NCBI GenBank assembly: GCA_947503625.1
Contig: CANNEK010000003.1
Coordinates: 1 to 64,000, forward strand
DNA: 64,000 nt
Reading direction: 5' to 3'
From: an uncultured Kordiimonas sp.
GTDB lineage: Bacteria; Pseudomonadota; Alphaproteobacteria; Sphingomonadales; Kordiimonadaceae
Shown here: piece after piece, positions 56,355 through 64,000 of the stretch
Numbering within the stretch: position 1 is the first letter of the stretch
Layout of the letters: each line of letters starts with the position of its first letter
The notes under the pieces: model-generated
The model's database searches: none
What the model saw: the letters and a program-made list of their open reading frames with translations, nothing else
Told to the model about the DNA's origin: nothing
Position numbers and translations under genes: made by a program

Positions 56355-56606
56355 CTAGTGTGCAAATGCACCGCCGCTCATGCCGTTACCGCCGGACACT
56401 TTGCCCCAGCTGGACGGGCGAACAATGCGCAAAGACATCTTCGCCTTCGCTTGTTTCTGCCCGACAACTTCAAAAATGCGACCGTTGCTGCGCAGATCTG
56501 CAGCTACTGCAGGTGCCGTAACGTCTGGAATCTGGCCTTTGCTGGCCAACAGACCCATGAAAGAGTTCTGTTCGATTGTCTCGATTATTTGTTGTTTGCG
56601 TGCCAT
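56355..56606 (-). CDS. Small protein of unknown function
   Basis: An 83-residue protein beginning MARKQQIIETIEQNSFMGLLASKGQIPDVTAPAVAADLRSNGRI. It has a strong ribosome-binding site (GAGGAG, 8 nt before ATG) and its own terminator, so it is very likely real and well translated. The tail SSWGKVSGGNGMSGGAFAH is Gly-rich and flexible. No signal peptide, no membrane segment, no cysteine. I do not recognise a family. A perfect 10-bp inverted repeat lies 127 bp upstream. Confidence 0.7.
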   Translation of the reverse strand: MARKQQIIETIEQNSFMGLLASKGQIPDVTAPAVAADLRSNGRIFEVVGQKQAKAKMSLRIVRPSSWGKVSGGNGMSGGAFAH

Positions 56607-56829
56607 GATCTGGCTCCTCAATACTCGCTGACGTCCTATGCCGTCCTATCCAATACAAAGCGCCACCCTTGTGTCGCTGAACACTATATAAGGTGAGACC
56701 ACGATCTTCAGTAGAGCCATTTTTAACTGAGGAGCTATGCGTAAAACGCATAGCTAAGACACAAAGCTGTTACATATCATTGACAAAAAGGTGAGATTGT
56801 CATGCTGCGTGCCTCAATTGTTTGTACTG
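56607..56829. promoter_or_regulatory. Intergenic region with 10-bp stem repeat
   Basis: Between the DUF389 stop and the small gene, AGCTATGCGT-AAA-ACGCATAGCT (56733-56755) is a perfect inverted repeat. No T-run follows on either strand, so an operator or processing hairpin is likelier than a terminator. The rest presumably holds the small gene's promoter. Confidence 0.5.
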
Positions 56830-57795
56830 TCAGACTACTGGATTTCTAATTGCGAAAATCAAAACCAGAAGTGCCGCCGACCAAACCAGGATTCCACCGA
56901 TGACATAGGGTTTTGCCATACGGCGCTCGAACCACCTGCGAGGCGCAATACCCTTGGCCAAAAACACCAGCAGACCTGAGAGGTTGACGCAAACGATATT
57001 GACCGACAGCAATAAAAAAGCACCATAGGCAAGAGTAGGCTGAGCGGCCCCCATCATAAAACCGAAGGTTACAGCTGGCGGCAAGATTGCAACCGCGACC
57101 ATCACACCAACAAGAGTCATCGACAAACCAGACGTAAGCGACAAAACGCCCGCGACACCTGAAGCGACCGCCAGTGCAACGCCATCCAGACCTATATTGG
57201 TCCTGGACATCAGTTCTTCGCTGACCGGCACATTGCCCCAGAAATAACCAACTGCAATACAAATCAGTGTTGCGAAACCAACGCCTGAAGAACCGGTTTT
57301 AAATGCATTTATCATCAACTCGCGGTTACCGAGAGACGTGCCAAACGCAAATGCCAGATTGGGCCCCAAGAACGGTGCAATTACCATCGCACCAATAACA
57401 ACCGCGATATTGTCCTGGAGCAACCCTATTAATGCAACGAGCGTTGAAAGAAATGTGAGAAGCAAATAATTAAAATCGAGTTGCGCCCCACTGGCCATCT
57501 TGGCCATAAGTTCTTCACGTGTGTCAGTGGCCTGAGCACTTCCCACTGAAGGTAGTGTCGCATCAACGGGTATAATGTTCAGTCTGAAACGATTGGAAAG
57601 CTTTTCCATCTCCTGCAATTCATCCACCAGCTTCTGTCGATGACTGGAGTCTGTCAGCAGACAGAAAACCGCGTGATCGTTGTCTAGATCACAGTCTTTA
57701 TGAAAAGAAAGTACACCATCAGATTTTGCGATTTTCCGTATGCTTTGTTCTGCTGCAACTGGCGCAGTTACCTGTAATAGTTTCAAAGCCATCAC
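56830..57795 (-). CDS. DUF389 family membrane protein
   Basis: A 321-residue protein with an N-terminal soluble domain of about 110 residues and about six to seven membrane helices. The DUF389 signature is FLSTLVALIGLLQDNIAVVIGAMVIAPFLGPNLA, followed by GVAGVLSLTSGLSMTLVGVMVAVAILPPAV. Function is not established in the family. The start may be ATG 57795 or 57792. It is downstream of ligA on the opposite orientation of neither gene pair: both read minus, with 37 bp between the ligA stop and this start. Confidence 0.88.
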   Translation of the reverse strand: MMALKLLQVTAPVAAEQSIRKIAKSDGVLSFHKDCDLDNDHAVFCLLTDSSHRQKLVDELQEMEKLSNRFRLNIIPVDATLPSVGSAQATDTREELMAKMASGAQLDFNYLLLTFLSTLVALIGLLQDNIAVVIGAMVIAPFLGPNLAFAFGTSLGNRELMINAFKTGSSGVGFATLICIAVGYFWGNVPVSEELMSRTNIGLDGVALAVASGVAGVLSLTSGLSMTLVGVMVAVAILPPAVTFGFMMGAAQPTLAYGAFLLLSVNIVCVNLSGLLVFLAKGIAPRRWFERRMAKPYVIGGILVWSAALLVLIFAIRNPVV

Positions 57796-57832
57796 TGATC
57801 CCGATCAAGTTTAGCCGAGCCTAGGACATCGG

Positions 57833-61872
<4,040 letters not shown>

Positions 61873-61891
61873 CCCTTCCCCCTAGCAAACT

Positions 61892-62701
61892 CTAAAACGG
61901 CCACAAAGCAGCCATCCAAGAATCGCTCTTTGCCTCCGGTGAGATTTTTCCATCAATCATCAGCGAGTAGCTGAACCGATACCATTTGGTATCGCCGAAA
62001 TTGTTACCCAAGACAGCAGCAGCCATCTGTGCTTCATCAATCATACCAAGAGCCAGATAGCTCTCGACCAACCGATGAAGTGCTTCCGGCACATGACTCG
62101 TCGTTTGAAACCTTTCAATCACACGCCGGAAACGAAGAGTGGCGGCCAGATATTCCTGGCGCCTCAGGTAGAAGCGGCCAACTTCCATATCTTTACCCGC
62201 GAGGTGGTCCTGAGTCAGATTCAGCTTCAGCTGCGCATCCTGGGCATATTCCGATTCCGGGAAACGCCGAATAACCTCAATCAGAGCGGCCTCAGCCTGT
62301 TCTGTTTTATTCTGATCGCGTCCAACCCCTGATATTTGTTCATAATGACAAAGCGCGATCAGATAATAAGCGTAAGGTGCTGATGCGTTACCCGGGTGCA
62401 ATTGCAGGAACCTCTCGGCCGCCAATACAGAGTCGTCATATTGATTACTCATGTAAGCGGAATACGCGGCCATCAACTGTGCACGTCGCGCCCAGACCGA
62501 ATAGGGATGCTGGCGCTCGACTTCATCGAAAGCCGCCGCGGCGAAGCGATAACGCTTTCTCTCCAGATTGTCTTGCGCGAGATTATAAATCACTTCAACG
62601 TCACGGGCGATATAGGTGTCTTCATCACCACTGGAACTACAGGCCGCAAGGCCCAAAGCCGATATTCCCATGATCGATAACTTAAGCCAATTTGCACTCA
62701 T
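61892..62701 (-). CDS. bamD: Outer-membrane assembly lipoprotein BamD
   Basis: A 269-residue lipoprotein with signal and lipobox MSANWLKLSIMGISALGLAAC, followed by five TPR-like repeats (DNLERKRYRFAAAAFDEVERQHPYSVWARRAQLMAAYSAY). It belongs to the BAM complex that inserts beta-barrel proteins into the outer membrane. The track start at 62749 adds 16 residues before the signal; ATG 62701 places the basic residue and hydrophobic core normally. First gene of bamD-recN-ligA. Confidence 0.92.
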   Translation of the reverse strand: MSANWLKLSIMGISALGLAACSSSGDEDTYIARDVEVIYNLAQDNLERKRYRFAAAAFDEVERQHPYSVWARRAQLMAAYSAYMSNQYDDSVLAAERFLQLHPGNASAPYAYYLIALCHYEQISGVGRDQNKTEQAEAALIEVIRRFPESEYAQDAQLKLNLTQDHLAGKDMEVGRFYLRRQEYLAATLRFRRVIERFQTTSHVPEALHRLVESYLALGMIDEAQMAAAVLGNNFGDTKWYRFSYSLMIDGKISPEAKSDSWMAALWPF

Positions 62702-62917
62702 TTTACCCAATACTCCGGTACCTGAAACAGTTTCCATATTCTGTTCCAAATTTTATTGTCACGCTGCCTTGCAACCATTAGTATAAAAAATACACTGATG
62801 TTTGCAGCTAAGCGGTTAAATGTTGGCTCCTGCGATTTCTCTAGCACAGGAATGCACACCCGCCAACGAAGAATCCCACAGGCGTTAAACTTGTGAATGG
62901 GAAAAGAGATCAGGCAT

Positions 62918-63334
62918 ATGAATACCAACAAGGCGCCATCCTTGACAGATTCGAACGTATCGGCGCGGAAAGCTGATATTGTCGACAAGCATGTGGGTAA
63001 CTGCATCAGAGAGCGGCGCAGGGAACTTCAGATATCCCAGCAGGAAATAAGCGACATTCTGGGTGTTTCTTATCAGCAATTGCAAAAATATGAGAATGGC
63101 AACAACCGCATCAGCGCCGGCAGGTTGTTTTTGCTTGCCCATATCCTCAAAGTTGACGTTGGATATTTCTATCAGGGCCTGCCACCCAGTGAAGAACTTT
63201 TCCGAGGCAAACTTGACGACCTTGATTTTGTGATGCCGGAGATAAACACCCTTCGCCCCACAAGTCTGCGGCAAGCATTGACAGATCTGGTGCACGCGAT
63301 CCGGGAAAGTGAAGAAAAGGGCCCTGCCGGCTAA
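62918..63334 (+). CDS. XRE-family transcriptional regulator
   Basis: A 138-residue protein with a helix-turn-helix at residues 30-85: CIRERRRELQISQQEISDILGVSYQQLQKYENGNNRISAGRLFLLAHIL. The C-terminal 50 residues are helical without a known ligand domain. This layout is common in alphaproteobacterial regulators of the SinR-like type. ATG 62918 follows AAGAGA and is preferred to 62897. It diverges from bamD and converges on ilvE. Confidence 0.85.
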   Translation: MNTNKAPSLTDSNVSARKADIVDKHVGNCIRERRRELQISQQEISDILGVSYQQLQKYENGNNRISAGRLFLLAHILKVDVGYFYQGLPPSEELFRGKLDDLDFVMPEINTLRPTSLRQALTDLVHAIRESEEKGPAG

Positions 63335-63388
63335 CGCCAACAGAACCCGATACACACTATAAACGTGGTTAAACCCGTTGCTGTAGCG

Positions 63389-64000
63389 CTATACAGCGCG
63401 AACAGCTTCGTCGTAGTCATACATCAGAGATTTGGTAATTTCGCCCACCTCAAAATTCCAGGGACCAATCTCGGACAAAGGCGTCACTTCAGCGGCCGTG
63501 CCGGTTAAAAAGGCTTGTTCAAATCCCGCTAGCTCGTCTGGCATGATCACACGCTCAATAACATTGATGTTCCGTTTTCGAGCCAGACCCATAACTGTCC
63601 GCCGTGTAATGCCATCAAGAAAACAATCTGGCGTCGGCGTATGCAGTTCGCCGTCTTTTACAAAGAAGATGTTAGCACCGGTTGCTTCAGCCACCTGACC
63701 GCGATAATCGTACATCAACGCGTCATCATAACCCTTGGCTTCCGCAGCATGCTTGGACATCGTACAAATCATGTAAAGTCCGGATGCTTTTGCATCAGTT
63801 GGTGCCGTATCCGGTGCAGGGCGACGCCACTCAGAGATATCAAGTCGTAGTCCACGAAGCCTCGCTTCCGGAGAGAAATACGAAGGCCATTCCCAAACAG
63901 CGATTGCAGCATGAATAGTGTTTTGCTGGGCTGAAACTCCCATCATTTCACTACCGCGCCAAACTACAGGGCGACAGTATGCGTCTGTAAAGCCATTTTT
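63389..64000 (-). CDS. ilvE: Branched-chain amino acid aminotransferase, 5' end cut
   Basis: The last 204 residues of a fold-type IV pyridoxal-phosphate aminotransferase; the 5' part lies beyond the window. The frame stays open to the edge (FTDAYCRPVVWRGSEMMGVSAQ). Visible motifs: the PLP-binding EATGANIFFVKDGELHTPTPDCFLDGITRRTVMGLA and FLTGTAAEVTPLSEIG. It catalyses the last step of valine, leucine and isoleucine synthesis, linking it to the leuA/ilvIHC genes elsewhere in this window. Confidence 0.92.
   Translation of the reverse strand, partial: KNGFTDAYCRPVVWRGSEMMGVSAQQNTIHAAIAVWEWPSYFSPEARLRGLRLDISEWRRPAPDTAPTDAKASGLYMICTMSKHAAEAKGYDDALMYDYRGQVAEATGANIFFVKDGELHTPTPDCFLDGITRRTVMGLARKRNINVIERVIMPDELAGFEQAFLTGTAAEVTPLSEIGPWNFEVGEITKSLMYDYDEAVRAV

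Overview
The window reads as a chromosomal segment of an alphaproteobacterium of moderate GC content. The evidence is a circularly permuted two-piece tmRNA gene, an alpha-type SspB adaptor, a single thyA/folA pair, hflK-hflC-DUF2065-degP in a row, and mreBCD-mrdA-rodA as one block. The genes for LuxI/LuxR-type quorum sensing, a BLUF photoreceptor and several exported enzymes suit a free-living, possibly marine, organism. I cannot name a genus from the sequence alone. There are no insertion sequences, CRISPR arrays, integrases, rRNA or tRNA genes that I can see; nearly everything looks like ordinary, densely packed core chromosome.

Layout. 0-5 kb: a GT61-type glycosyltransferase beside an AT-rich intergenic region, then a minus-strand group with an exported hypothetical protein, a Tat-exported amidohydrolase and an exported cyclophilin. 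5-11 kb: a DUF2975 membrane protein with a small XRE regulator, a patatin-like phospholipase coupled to a GT4 glycosyltransferase, a CBS-pair protein, an MscS channel coupled to a YciA-type thioesterase, and a Cys-rich exported protein. 11-15.7 kb: msrA, a Zur-type Fur regulator, an acyl-homoserine lactone synthase with a C-terminal extension, a LuxR regulator, and an exported M20 hydrolase. 15.7-21.2 kb: rod-shape cluster mreB-mreC-mreD-mrdA-rodA. 21.3-26.8 kb: branched-chain amino acid genes leuA, ilvC, ilvH, ilvI, with a probable Leu-rich leader ORF before leuA and a strongly structured leader before ilvI. 27-31 kb: miaA, serB and a two-gene module of unknown function. 31-36 kb: hflK-hflC-DUF2065-degP and divergent mrp/apbC. 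36-40 kb: thyA-histidine kinase-folA and a BLUF protein. 40-45 kb: ssrA (tmRNA), an exported metallo-beta-lactamase-fold protein, sspB, class I fumarase and a GNAT enzyme. 45-57 kb: a CpcT/CpeT-like exported protein, an AlkC-like HEAT protein, an RHH protein, a giant AsmA-family protein, a ClC channel, a UvrD/PcrA helicase, prmA and a small unknown protein. 57-64 kb: a DUF389 membrane protein, ligA, recN, bamD, an XRE regulator and the 3' part of ilvE, cut by the window end.

How genes work together: tmRNA tags stalled nascent chains with a peptide ending EFAVAA, and SspB, encoded 2 kb away, delivers tagged proteins to ClpXP. HflKC and DegP are envelope quality-control proteins. MreBCD, PBP2 and RodA form the elongasome. 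IlvI/H, IlvC, LeuA and IlvE are steps of valine, leucine and isoleucine synthesis. The most unusual items are noncoding or small: the Leu-rich leader ORF with nested hairpins before leuA, the mutually exclusive hairpins before ilvI, palindromes between luxR and luxI, a perfect 12-bp inverted repeat spanning the zur ribosome-binding region, and the uncharacterised 551-aa/161-aa gene pair with its own upstream palindromes.
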